A DNA stretch of 64,000 nt from Streptomyces sp. B93 (lineage in GTDB: Bacteria; Actinomycetota; Actinomycetes; Streptomycetales; Streptomycetaceae), in NCBI RefSeq assembly GCF_018070565.1, contig NZ_JAGPXL010000005.1, forward strand, positions 186,001-250,000. The letters run 5' to 3'. Position 1 is the first letter of the stretch, and each line of letters starts with the position of its first letter. The notes under the pieces were generated by a model, which saw only the letters and a list, made by a program, of their open reading frames with translations, was not told where the DNA came from and searched no databases. Below are positions 40,376-48,387 of the stretch, in pieces. The position numbers were made by a program, and so were the translations under genes.

Positions 40376-42585
40376 TCCAGGGCAGATACCAGCTGCTCGA
40401 TCTGATCGGACGCGGGGGGATGGGGGAGGTGTGGCGGGCGCGGGACGAGTCGCTCGGGCGGCAGGTCGCCGTGAAGTGCCTCAAACCCCAAGGCCCGCAC
40501 CACGACCAGTCCTTCACCCGGGTGCTGCGGGAGCGGTTCCGCAGGGAGGCGCGGGTGGCCGCCGCGCTCCAGCACCGCGGGGTGACCGTCGTGCACGACT
40601 TCGGGGAGTCCGACGGGGTGCTGTTCCTCGTCATGGAACTCCTGAAGGGCCGTAACCTCAGCCAACTGCTGGAGGACAACGAACGGCGTCCGCTGCCCGT
40701 GGCCGACGTCGTCGACATCGCCGAGCAGATGGCCGACGCCCTCGCCTACACCCACCAGCAGGGCATCGTGCACCGGGACCTGAAACCGGCGAACATCGTC
40801 CGGCTCACCGACGGCACGGCGAAGATCTGCGACTTCGGCATCGCCCGCCTCGGCGCCGATATCGGCTTCACCTCCCGGCTCACCGGCACCGGCATCGCCA
40901 TGGGCACCCCGCACTACATGTCCCCCGAGCAGATCGGCGGCGAGGAGGTCGACCAGCGCAGCGACCTGTACTCCCTGGGCTGTGTGCTCTACGAACTCGC
41001 CACCGGCGCCCCGCCGTTCGACCTCGACGACGCCTGGGCGATCCTGATCGGCCACCGTGACACCCCGCCTCGCCCGCCGCGTGAGCACCGCCCCGAACTC
41101 CCCGCCCACCTGGAGGAGATCATCCTCCACCTGCTCGCCAAGGAGCCCGGGCAGCGCCCCCACGACGCCCGGGAGATCGGCGCCCGCATCGGCGCCGCCC
41201 GGACGGCGTCCGCACCCACTCCGCCCGAGGTGACCGGTCCCGCCGCACCCGTCTCGCGCGAGCCGCGGCTGCCGTCCTGGACGCGCGGCATGACCACCGG
41301 CCCCAAGGCCGCGGGCGCCGGGCCGCGCGGCACGCCCCCGCAGGGCCTCGCCGCGCTCTGCGCCGAGTGGACCGCGCCGCCCGCACCCGGCCACGACCCC
41401 GCCCCGGTCCCCGTACCGGAGACGACGCCGACCCCGTCGCCGGGCACGCTCGCCGCCCTCGCCGGACGCCACAACGCGGGCCTCAGCCTGGGCCGTCTGG
41501 GCCGCTGGGCGGAGGCGGGCGAGATGCACCGCGCGGTGGCCGCCGAACGCGAGCGGCTGCTCGGCGCGGACCACCCCGACACCCTCGCCAGCCGCTACGA
41601 GGTCGCCTTCACCCTCAGCCGCACCGGGCACCCCGCCGACGCCCTGCGCGAGTACACCCACGTCGCCCAGGTCCGCGCACGCGTCCTGGGCGCCGACCAC
41701 CCCGACACCCTCGCCGCCCGCCAGGAGACCGCCTACGCCCTCGGCCAGCTCGGCCGTCCCCTGGAGGCGCACCAGGAGTACACGGCCGTGCTCGCCGCCC
41801 GGGAACGCACCATGGGCCCCGACCACCCCGACACCCTGCGCTGCCGCCACAACCTCGCCTTCAACCTCGGCAGACTGGGCCGCCTGGAGGACTCGTACCG
41901 CACCGCCGCCGAGGTGGCCAGGGCCCGCGCCCGGGTGCTCGGCCCGGACCACCCCGACACCCTGGTCACCCGGTACGAGGTCGCCTACGCGCTCGGCCAG
42001 CTGAACCGCTGGGCGGAGGCCCTCGACTGCTACCGGGAGGTCGCCGAGGGCCGCGCCCACGCCCTCGGCCCCGACCACCCCGACACCCTCGCCGCCCGCC
42101 ACGAGACCGGTGTCTGCCTGGGCAGGCTGGGCCGCGGCGCCGAGGCGCTGGGGGTGTACCGGGAACTGGTCGCCGACCGTGCCCGGGTGCACGGCGCCAC
42201 CCATCCCGAGACCCTGCGCGCCCGGCACGGCCTCGGCGTCAACCTCGGGCGGCTCGGCCGCTGGGAGGAGGCCCTCGCCGAGTCCCGCGACCTCTGCGCG
42301 ATCCGCGAGCGCACCCTCGGCGCCGACCACCCCGACACCCTGATCAGCCGCCGGGAGGTGGCCGTCGCCCTCGGCTGGCTCGGCCGCTGGCCCGACGCGC
42401 TGGCCGAGTACCGCACGGTCGCCGCCGCCCGCGAGCGCGTCCTGGGCGCCGACCACCCCGACAGCCTCACCAGCCGCAGCGACGAGGCCCACTGCCTGCA
42501 ACAGCTCGGCCGCGGCGCGGAGGCGGTCGAGCTGTACCGCAGGGTCGCGGTGCTCCGGGAGCGGCAGGCGACGGGCGGCCACTGA
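40357..42585 (+). CDS. Serine/threonine protein kinase with C-terminal TPR array
   Basis: The 742-residue protein has a Hanks-type kinase domain (about 8-280). It carries glycine loop GRGGMGEVW, ATP lysine in VAVKCLK (about 40), catalytic HRDLKPAN, DFG in ICDFGIARLG, SPE in YMSPEQIGG and the R-D-L-Y helix. There is no membrane segment. A proline-rich linker (~285-365) leads to about nine TPR units of ~42 residues, the consensus carrying LGADHPDTL (42-residue tetratricopeptide-12 type). The arrangement is that of actinobacterial kinase-TPR signalling proteins. The 5' end overlaps the MpaB gene by 19 bases, so translation is coupled. Target unknown. Confidence 0.93.
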   Translation: MADARVIQGRYQLLDLIGRGGMGEVWRARDESLGRQVAVKCLKPQGPHHDQSFTRVLRERFRREARVAAALQHRGVTVVHDFGESDGVLFLVMELLKGRNLSQLLEDNERRPLPVADVVDIAEQMADALAYTHQQGIVHRDLKPANIVRLTDGTAKICDFGIARLGADIGFTSRLTGTGIAMGTPHYMSPEQIGGEEVDQRSDLYSLGCVLYELATGAPPFDLDDAWAILIGHRDTPPRPPREHRPELPAHLEEIILHLLAKEPGQRPHDAREIGARIGAARTASAPTPPEVTGPAAPVSREPRLPSWTRGMTTGPKAAGAGPRGTPPQGLAALCAEWTAPPAPGHDPAPVPVPETTPTPSPGTLAALAGRHNAGLSLGRLGRWAEAGEMHRAVAAERERLLGADHPDTLASRYEVAFTLSRTGHPADALREYTHVAQVRARVLGADHPDTLAARQETAYALGQLGRPLEAHQEYTAVLAARERTMGPDHPDTLRCRHNLAFNLGRLGRLEDSYRTAAEVARARARVLGPDHPDTLVTRYEVAYALGQLNRWAEALDCYREVAEGRAHALGPDHPDTLAARHETGVCLGRLGRGAEALGVYRELVADRARVHGATHPETLRARHGLGVNLGRLGRWEEALAESRDLCAIRERTLGADHPDTLISRREVAVALGWLGRWPDALAEYRTVAAARERVLGADHPDSLTSRSDEAHCLQQLGRGAEAVELYRRVAVLRERQATGGH
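41460..42560 (+). repeat. About nine 126-bp coding repeats (TPR units)
   Basis: Units of 126 bases (42 codons) repeat within the kinase gene, each with the DNA for DHPDTL (GACCACCCCGACACC is nearly invariant). These can recombine to change repeat number. Confidence 0.85.
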
Positions 42586-42833
42586 CGACGGCCGTGTCCG
42601 GTCGCGCCCTCCGCCGGATCGCCCGCCGGATCCCCGCCGGATCTACTGACGCGGCGGCGACGCCGGGCACGCTCCGCTGGAAGGCGTGCCAGCGCTCCCC
42701 GCACCGCGCCCCTGCGGCTGCCCCGCGCCACGCCGGGAGCACGCGGCGGACGCCGCCGCTCCGTCCCCCGCTCAGCTGCGCCGGAGGGACCTCGTCCCTG
42801 GCCGATGTGGATCACCCCGTGCTAACAAGGACC
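42586..42833. other. 248-bp gap upstream of flavoprotein gene
   Basis: No gene. The last 40 bases contain GTGCTAACAAGGACC; AAGGACC is a ribosome-binding site for the ATG at 42834. I found no convincing terminator. Confidence 0.4.
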
Positions 42834-44402
42834 ATGCCCGCACCCCAGCCCTCCGGCGCCTACGACGCCGTCATCGTCGGCGGTGGCCACAACGGTCTGG
42901 TCGCCGCCGCCTACCTGGCCCGCGCCGGACTCTCCGTGCTGCTCCTGGAGCGGCTCGACCACACCGGCGGGGCCGCCGTCTCCAGCCGCCCCTTCGCGGG
43001 CGTGGACGCCCGGCTGTCCCGGTACTCCTACCTGGTCAGCCTGCTCCCGCGGAAGATCGTGCGGGATCTCGGGCTGGACTTCTCGCTGCGCACCCGCACC
43101 ATCTCCTCGTACACCCCCGTCGAACGCGCCGGACGGGCCACCGGGCTGCTGGTCGGCGGCGGTGAGCGGCGCACCAGGGAGGCCTTCGCGCGGCTCACCG
43201 GTTCGGACCGCGAGTACACCGCCTGGCGGCGGCTGTACGGCCTGACCGGGCGGGTCGCCGAGCGGGTCTTCCCGACCCTCACCGAGCCGCTGCCCGGCCG
43301 GGACGAGCTGCGCCGCCGCATCGACGACGAGGACGCCTGGCGGATGCTCTTCGAGGAGCCGGTCGGCGTCGCGATCGAGGACCACTTCGCCGACGACCTG
43401 GTCCGCGGCGTGGTCCTCACCGACGCCCTGATCGGCACCTTCGCGGACGCCCACGACCCGTCCCTGAAGCAGAACCGCTGCTTCCTCTACCACGTGATCG
43501 GCGGCGGCACCGGCGACTGGGACGTCCCCGTCGGCGGCATGGGCGCCCTCACCGGCGCACTCGCCGACGCCGCCCGGGCCGCGGGCGCCGTCCTGGCCAC
43601 CGGTCACGAGGCGGTCCGGGTCGACAGCGACGGACACGGCTGCGAGGTCGTCTACCGCACCGCCGACGGTGAGGGCGTCGCCGCCGCCCGGCACGTCCTG
43701 GTCGGCGCCTCACCGAGGGAGCTGGCGGCGCTCACCGGGGACACCCCGCCGCCGTCCGCCGAGGGCGCGCAGCTGAAGGTGAACATGCTGCTCAAGCGGC
43801 TGCCCAGGCTGCGGGACCGGTCCGTCGACCCGCGCGAGGCGTTCGCCGGGACCTTCCACATCGCCGAGGGCTACGACCAGCTCGCCACCGCCTACGCCCA
43901 GGCCGCGGCCGGTGAGCCGCCCTCCGCGCCGCCTTCCGAGATCTACTGCCACTCGCTGACCGACCCCTCGATCCTCGGCCCGGAACTGACCGAGCGGGGC
44001 TATCAGACCCTCACCCTGTTCGGTCTGCACACCCCCGCCCGGCTCTTCGCCGACGACCACGACGCCGTCCGTGACGAGCTGCTGGAGCGCACCCTCGCCC
44101 AGCTGGACGCCCAGCTCGCCGAACCGCTCGCCGACTGTCTGGCGACCGACGCCGAAGGGCGCCCGTGCCTGGAGGTCAGGACACCGCTCGACCTCGACCG
44201 TGACCTGGGGCTGCCCGGGGGCAACATCTTCCACCGCGAGCTGAGCTGGCCCTACGCCCAGGAGGGCACCGGCCGCTGGGGCGTGGAGACCCGGCATCCG
44301 GGCGTCCTGCTGTGCGGGGCGGGCGCGGTGCGCGGCGGCGGGGTGAGCGGGGTGCCGGGGCACAACGCGGCGATGGCGGTGCTGGAGCAGTCCGGGCACT
44401 GA
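42834..44402 (+). CDS. NAD(P)/FAD-dependent oxidoreductase, phytoene desaturase-like
   Basis: The 522-residue flavoprotein has GxGxxG motif AVIVGGGHNGLVAAAYLARAG, ERLDHTGGAAVSS, VPVGGMGALTGALADAARAAG and a C-terminal FAD motif PGVLLCGAGAVRGGGVSGVPG. This is the CrtI-related amine/polyprenyl oxidoreductase family. No carotenoid genes are nearby, so the pathway is unknown. AAGGACC lies just before ATG 42834. Many actinomycetes have such a lone CrtI-like gene. Confidence 0.9.
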   Translation: MPAPQPSGAYDAVIVGGGHNGLVAAAYLARAGLSVLLLERLDHTGGAAVSSRPFAGVDARLSRYSYLVSLLPRKIVRDLGLDFSLRTRTISSYTPVERAGRATGLLVGGGERRTREAFARLTGSDREYTAWRRLYGLTGRVAERVFPTLTEPLPGRDELRRRIDDEDAWRMLFEEPVGVAIEDHFADDLVRGVVLTDALIGTFADAHDPSLKQNRCFLYHVIGGGTGDWDVPVGGMGALTGALADAARAAGAVLATGHEAVRVDSDGHGCEVVYRTADGEGVAAARHVLVGASPRELAALTGDTPPPSAEGAQLKVNMLLKRLPRLRDRSVDPREAFAGTFHIAEGYDQLATAYAQAAAGEPPSAPPSEIYCHSLTDPSILGPELTERGYQTLTLFGLHTPARLFADDHDAVRDELLERTLAQLDAQLAEPLADCLATDAEGRPCLEVRTPLDLDRDLGLPGGNIFHRELSWPYAQEGTGRWGVETRHPGVLLCGAGAVRGGGVSGVPGHNAAMAVLEQSGH

Positions 44403-44409
44403 TCGCCCG

Positions 44410-44434
44410 GCATACCACGGACCCTGTCGGGTAC
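44410..44434 (+). promoter_or_regulatory. Sigma-B-like promoter of the DUF2795 gene
   Basis: GCAT, a 15-base spacer and GGGTAC fit GNNT-N14-16-GGGTAY. The transcript would have a ~41-base leader containing GGGAGG. Confidence 0.5.
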
Positions 44435-44481
44435 CGGGACAAAGCTCGAGAATCCACCCAGAACGGTCACGGGAGGTCCTC

Positions 44482-44673
44482 ATGGCCGACCTCAGCCCCA
44501 TCGATCTCCAGAAGGCGCTCAGCGGCATGGAGTACCCGACGGACAAGAAGGGTCTCGTCGAGTGCGCCCGCCGCAACCACGCCGACGACAGGGTGGTCAG
44601 CGAACTCGACCATCTGAAGCGGAACAGCTTCGACGGGCCCAACGAGGTGCAGAAGGCCGTCTTCAGCGAGTGA
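44482..44673 (+). CDS. DUF2795 small protein
   Basis: The 63-residue protein reads LSPIDLQKALSGMEYPTDKK, then LVECARRNHADDRVVSELDHL. This is the usual DUF2795 single domain, a small helical unit found alone or in multiple copies in actinobacteria and deltaproteobacteria. GGGAGG lies 7-8 bases before the ATG, and a sigma-B-like promoter lies above it. A terminator hairpin follows the stop. Function unknown. Confidence 0.9.
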   Translation: MADLSPIDLQKALSGMEYPTDKKGLVECARRNHADDRVVSELDHLKRNSFDGPNEVQKAVFSE

Positions 44674-44683
44674 CGGACGCGGC

Positions 44684-44718
44684 GGGAGCCGGGCCACCTC
44701 CTGGGTGACCCGGCTCCG
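44684..44718. terminator. Two-way hairpin terminator between converging genes
   Basis: GGAGCCGGG (44685-44693) pairs with CCCGGCTCC (44709-44717), with further partial pairing (CACC/GGTG) inside the loop. It separates the DUF2795 gene from the SDR gene. Confidence 0.7.
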
Positions 44719-44731
44719 CGCCATCCCGTCG

Positions 44732-45523
44732 CTATGCCGTCATACCGCCGTCGACCGCCAGGACCGCCCCCGTGACATAGGACGCGCGGTCGCTGAGCAG
44801 CCACGCCGCCGCCTCGGCGACCTCCTCGGGCCGGGCGGCGCGGCCGAGCGGGGTCCGCGTGACGGACTCCTTGAGGATGCCGGGAGACCGCTTCTCCCAC
44901 TCGTCGATCATCTCGGTCAAGGTGGCGCCGGGAGCGATCGCGTTGACCCGGATGCCCTCGGGGCCGTACGTCGTGGCGGCCGAGGCGGTGAGGCTGTTGA
45001 CCGCGCGTTTCGCGGCACCGTACGCGGGCAGGGCCGGGTTGGCCATCAGACTGCCCACGCTGGAGGTGTTCACGATCGCCCCGCGCCCCGAGGTGCGGCG
45101 CATGGCGGCGATCTCGGCGGTCATGGCCAGCCAGGGCCCCCGCAGATTGACGGCGTAGACACGGTCGAACTCGGTCTCGGGCATACCGTCCATGGGGCCG
45201 GGTTCCTGGATCGTCGCGCCGTTGTTGAAGGCGATGTCGAGACGGCCGTACAGCTCCACGGCCTTCTCGACGGCCGCCCGGACGCTCGCCGCGTCGGCCA
45301 GGTCGCACACGGTGTGGTCGGCGGTGCCGCCCGCCGCGCGGATCTCCTCGGTGACGGCCTTCAGCTGCGCCTCGGTCCGGGCCGCGAGCAGTACCCGGGC
45401 GCCCTCCCGGGCGAACAGGCGGGCCGCGGCGGCGCCGATGCCGCGCCCGGCGCCGGTGACGAAGGCGACCTTCCCGGCGAGCAGTCCGGTGCCGGTGGAT
45501 GTGGTGTCGATGGTGTCGGTCAT
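44732..45523 (-). CDS. Short-chain dehydrogenase/reductase (SDR)
   Basis: The 263-residue protein has NAD(P) motif VTGAGRGIGAAAARLF, FNNGA (usual NNAG replaced), catalytic serine in VNTSSVGSL, YGAAKRA (Y-x3-K) and C-terminal SYVTGAVLAVDGGMTA, all classical SDR marks. The N-terminal ATG at 45523 reads MTDTIDTTSTGTG. It is transcribed away from an XRE regulator gene, with a perfect 13-bp-arm palindrome between them. This suggests direct local control by that regulator. Substrate unknown. Confidence 0.92.
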   Translation of the reverse strand: MTDTIDTTSTGTGLLAGKVAFVTGAGRGIGAAAARLFAREGARVLLAARTEAQLKAVTEEIRAAGGTADHTVCDLADAASVRAAVEKAVELYGRLDIAFNNGATIQEPGPMDGMPETEFDRVYAVNLRGPWLAMTAEIAAMRRTSGRGAIVNTSSVGSLMANPALPAYGAAKRAVNSLTASAATTYGPEGIRVNAIAPGATLTEMIDEWEKRSPGILKESVTRTPLGRAARPEEVAEAAAWLLSDRASYVTGAVLAVDGGMTA

Positions 45524-45551
45524 GCCGTCGAGCCTGCGCCCCGCCCACGAC

Positions 45552-45582
45552 CCCAGCCAGGTACCGGCTGTACCTGGCTGGG
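45552..45582. promoter_or_regulatory. Perfect inverted repeat (operator) between SDR and XRE regulator
   Basis: CCCAGCCAGGTAC (45552-45564) and GTACCTGGCTGGG (45570-45582) are exact reverse complements around CGGCT. It lies in the 87-base divergent space and covers the likely promoters of both genes. Confidence 0.75.
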
Positions 45583-45610
45583 CCCCGCGGCACCCGCGCA
45601 CACTGGGGGC

Positions 45611-46465
45611 GTGGACCGACGAGAACTGGCCGACTTCCTGCGCAGCCGGCGCGAGCGCATCACCCCGGGCGACGTGGGCCTGCCCGCGGGGCCGCGCCGC
45701 CGCACCCCGGGGCTGCGCCGCGAGGAGGTGGCGCAGCTGGCGTTCATCTCCACCGAGTACTACACCCGCCTTGAGCAGGCCCGCGCCCCGCGTCCGTCCC
45801 GCGAGGTGCTCTCGGGCCTGACCCGCGCGCTGCGTCTGACGGACGCCGAGCGCGACCATCTGCACCATCTCGCGGGGGCGCCGCCGGGCCCGCCGTCCGG
45901 GCCGCCGAGGGAGGTGCGGCAGAGCATCGTCGACCTGCTGCACCGGCTGCCGCACGCGGCGGCGATCGTGATCTCGGCGACCCATGAGGTGCTCGCCTGG
46001 AACGACCTGGCCGCCGCCCTGATGGAGGACTTCTCGGCGCTCTCCCGCCGGGACCGCAACCTGATCCGGCGTGCCTTCCTCGACCCGCGCGACTCCGGGG
46101 GAGGGCCGCTCTACGGCGTCTCGGACGCCGAGGAGTTCGCCCGGAACGCGGCGCTGGACCTGCGCGCCGCCGCGGCCCGGTATCCCGGCGACCCCGAGGT
46201 GACCGAGCTGGTCGACGAACTTCTCGCGGGCAGCGCGGAGTTCGCGGAGCTGTGGGCCGCGCACGACGTGACCGCGGCGGTCACCCTCACCAAGACCTTC
46301 CGGCACCCGCTGGTCGGCCCGCTCACCGTCAACTGCGACGTCCTGGACATCGCCGACCGGGACCAGCGCCTCGTCATCTACACCGCCGTCCCCGGCACCC
46401 CGGCCGAGGAGGCGCTGCGGCTGCTGTCGGTGGTGGGTACCCAGCGCCTCGACGTGCCCGGCTGA
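45611..46465 (+). CDS. XRE-family transcriptional regulator with MmyB-like ligand domain
   Basis: The 284-residue protein begins at GTG 45611. The HTH region reads ELADFLRSRRERITPGDVGL, then PGLRREEVAQLAFISTEYYTRLEQAR, the typical XRE/MmyB start. The ~180-residue C-terminal domain (ATHEVLAWNDLAAALMEDFSALSRRDRNLIRRAF and a later GPLTVNCDVLDIADRDQRLVIYTA) is the MmyB-like fatty acid-binding domain. These often regulate a divergent SDR, as here. The 31-bp palindrome upstream is the likely operator. Confidence 0.92.
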   Translation: MDRRELADFLRSRRERITPGDVGLPAGPRRRTPGLRREEVAQLAFISTEYYTRLEQARAPRPSREVLSGLTRALRLTDAERDHLHHLAGAPPGPPSGPPREVRQSIVDLLHRLPHAAAIVISATHEVLAWNDLAAALMEDFSALSRRDRNLIRRAFLDPRDSGGGPLYGVSDAEEFARNAALDLRAAAARYPGDPEVTELVDELLAGSAEFAELWAAHDVTAAVTLTKTFRHPLVGPLTVNCDVLDIADRDQRLVIYTAVPGTPAEEALRLLSVVGTQRLDVPG

Positions 46466-46472
46466 CGCCTCC

Positions 46473-48218
46473 TCAGTCGCCGGAGGCCGTCCAGCCCGCC
46501 GCCCGGACGCGGGCCGCGTCCGCCGGGCGTCGCTCGTCGAACAGGACGGTGTCGCCCGCCGCCACCCGCAGCCCGTCGACATAGGCGCCCCGGCCGACGT
46601 AGAGCCGGTCGGTGGTGTACCGCCAGCGGAGGGTGAGGGCGTGAGCGGACGGCAGTTCCGCCGTGAGCCGGTGCCACTCGCGCCCCGACCAGCCGCTGAC
46701 CGCCCCCGACGGGTGCTCCCGCCCGGCGGCGGTGAAGGGGACCGGCAGCCAGTCGCCACCGTCGGCGGACGCCTCCAGCGTGAGCGGGTCGGCGCCGGGC
46801 TCGGTGTCCCACCACAGCGCGCAGCGCAGCCGGGCGGCGCCGGTGGAGGTGTCGAGCGCGGGCAGGGTCAGCGTCGCGGTGGTGCCACTGGCCATTCCGG
46901 AGAACCAGGCGGTACGGCCGTACGCGGGACGCACCGGGACCGCCCGCGCCAGCTGGTCGGCCGTGGCCACCCGGGGTGCCGAGCCGGACCGCCAACGGCG
47001 CACCGGATGCACGGAGTTGCCGAGCATGACGAGGAAGGAGTCGGTGCTTGGGTCCAGGACGAGCGAGGTGCCGGTGAAGCCGGTGTGTCCGGCGGTCCGC
47101 GGGGTGGCCATCGCGCCCATGTACCAGTGCTGGTACAGCTCGAAGCCGAGGCCGTGCTCGTCGCCGGGGAAGCCGGTGTTGAAGTCGGTGAACATCAGCT
47201 CCACCGACTCCGGGCGCAGGATGCGCTCCCGGCCGTAGGCCCCGCCGCCCAGCAGGGTCCGCCCGAGCACCGCCAGGTCCCAGGCGGTGGAGAACACCCC
47301 GGCGTGACCCGCGACGCCGCCGAGGCTGTAGGCGTTCTCGTCGTGCACCTCACCCCAGACCAGGCCCCGGTCGAGGCCCGACCAGGGCTGGCGGGCGTCC
47401 TCGGTCGCGGCGATCCGAGGGCGCCAGGACGCGGGCGGGTTGTAGCGGGTGTGGCGCATGCCGAGCGGGGCGGTGATCTCGTCGTGCAGGAGGGTGTCGA
47501 GGGGGCGGCCGGTGATCCGCTCCAGGACCAGTTGCAGGGTGATCAGGTTCAGGTCGGAGTAGAGGTAGCGGGTGCCGGGCGGGTTGAGCGGCACCTCGTT
47601 CCAGAGGAGCGCCAGCTTCTCGTCGTAGGTCGGCGCGAGGTAGAGCGGGATCCAGGCGCGCAGTCCGGAGGTGTGGGTGAGCAGCTGACGGACCGTGATG
47701 TCCTGTTTGCCCGCCACGCCGAACTCCGGCAGGTACGTGGCGACCGCGCCCTCCAGCTCCAGCGCGCCCCGCTCGATCTGCTGCACGGCCAGGATGGAGG
47801 TGAACAGCTTGGAGACCGACGCCAGGTCGAAGACGGTGTCCTCGGCCATCGGGATCTGCTCGGCCTCCGGCAGCTCCACACCCGTGTCGGTGCTCTCGTC
47901 GTAAGCCGCGTAGCGCACCGCCGTCCCGATCGGCCGGTGCAGGGCCACGGTGTCGCCGCGCCCGGCGAGCAGGACGGCGCCCGCGTACCAGGGGTGGGTG
48001 GGGGAGGGGCCGAGGAACGACTCGGCGACGGTGACGAGTTGGCGCAGCGGGGCGGCGAGCAGTCCGGCCCGCTCCGGGCTGCCGGGGCGCAGGGTGCCAC
48101 GGCCGGAGGATGCGGACGCCCCTCCCGCCGGGAGCGGGGCCAGGGTGAGCGCTCCGCCCAGGGCCAGTGCTCCCCGCCCCAGTTGACGCCGGGTCAGGCC
48201 ACGTCTGGTGTCGGTCAT
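46473..48218 (-). CDS. Tat-exported serine beta-lactamase-like hydrolase
   Basis: The 581-residue protein has a Tat signal (LTRRQLGRGALALGGALTLA). The first ~385 residues are the class C beta-lactamase/esterase fold: SVSK in FDLASVSKLFT, YSDLN in place of YxN, and HTGFTGT as the third motif. A further ~180 residues with beta-rich sequence (TATLTLPALDTSTGAARLRC) form an extra C-terminal domain. Possible jobs are trimming cell-wall peptides, an esterase or a D-aminopeptidase. Two GAAA/TTTC palindromes lie just upstream. Stop lies 8 bases from the convergent XRE gene. Confidence 0.9.
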   Translation of the reverse strand: MTDTRRGLTRRQLGRGALALGGALTLAPLPAGGASASSGRGTLRPGSPERAGLLAAPLRQLVTVAESFLGPSPTHPWYAGAVLLAGRGDTVALHRPIGTAVRYAAYDESTDTGVELPEAEQIPMAEDTVFDLASVSKLFTSILAVQQIERGALELEGAVATYLPEFGVAGKQDITVRQLLTHTSGLRAWIPLYLAPTYDEKLALLWNEVPLNPPGTRYLYSDLNLITLQLVLERITGRPLDTLLHDEITAPLGMRHTRYNPPASWRPRIAATEDARQPWSGLDRGLVWGEVHDENAYSLGGVAGHAGVFSTAWDLAVLGRTLLGGGAYGRERILRPESVELMFTDFNTGFPGDEHGLGFELYQHWYMGAMATPRTAGHTGFTGTSLVLDPSTDSFLVMLGNSVHPVRRWRSGSAPRVATADQLARAVPVRPAYGRTAWFSGMASGTTATLTLPALDTSTGAARLRCALWWDTEPGADPLTLEASADGGDWLPVPFTAAGREHPSGAVSGWSGREWHRLTAELPSAHALTLRWRYTTDRLYVGRGAYVDGLRVAAGDTVLFDERRPADAARVRAAGWTASGD

Positions 48219-48243
48219 CGAGGATCGTCCTCCCGCTGCGCCT

Positions 48244-48284
48244 GAAAGTATCTTTCCGGGATCACCTTGCGCGGTGAAACTTTC
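48244..48284. promoter_or_regulatory. Two GAAA...TTTC palindromes upstream of the serine hydrolase
   Basis: GAAAGTATCTTTC (48244-48256) and GAAACTTTC (48276-48284) have their centres 30 bases apart, about three helical turns. They begin 26 bases upstream of the hydrolase start and lie in the divergent space with the nitronate monooxygenase gene. Confidence 0.55.
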
Positions 48285-48387
48285 GTGTCAGTCGGGGGCC
48301 GTGTCAACCGGGTGCCCGGCATCAGTAATCTGACGACCCATCAGAACACCTCTTCCCTCCTCCGGAGGAAACCGGCATCCTGCGCCC

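Noticed and set aside
41460..42560. Regular repeats resembling a CRISPR-type array
   Set aside because: Units are 126 bases, coding and in frame with TPR sequence; there are no unique spacers or cas genes.
42834..44402. Evidence for a carotenoid cluster from the CrtI-like gene
   Set aside because: No phytoene synthase or cyclase gene is nearby, and the family includes many non-carotenoid enzymes.
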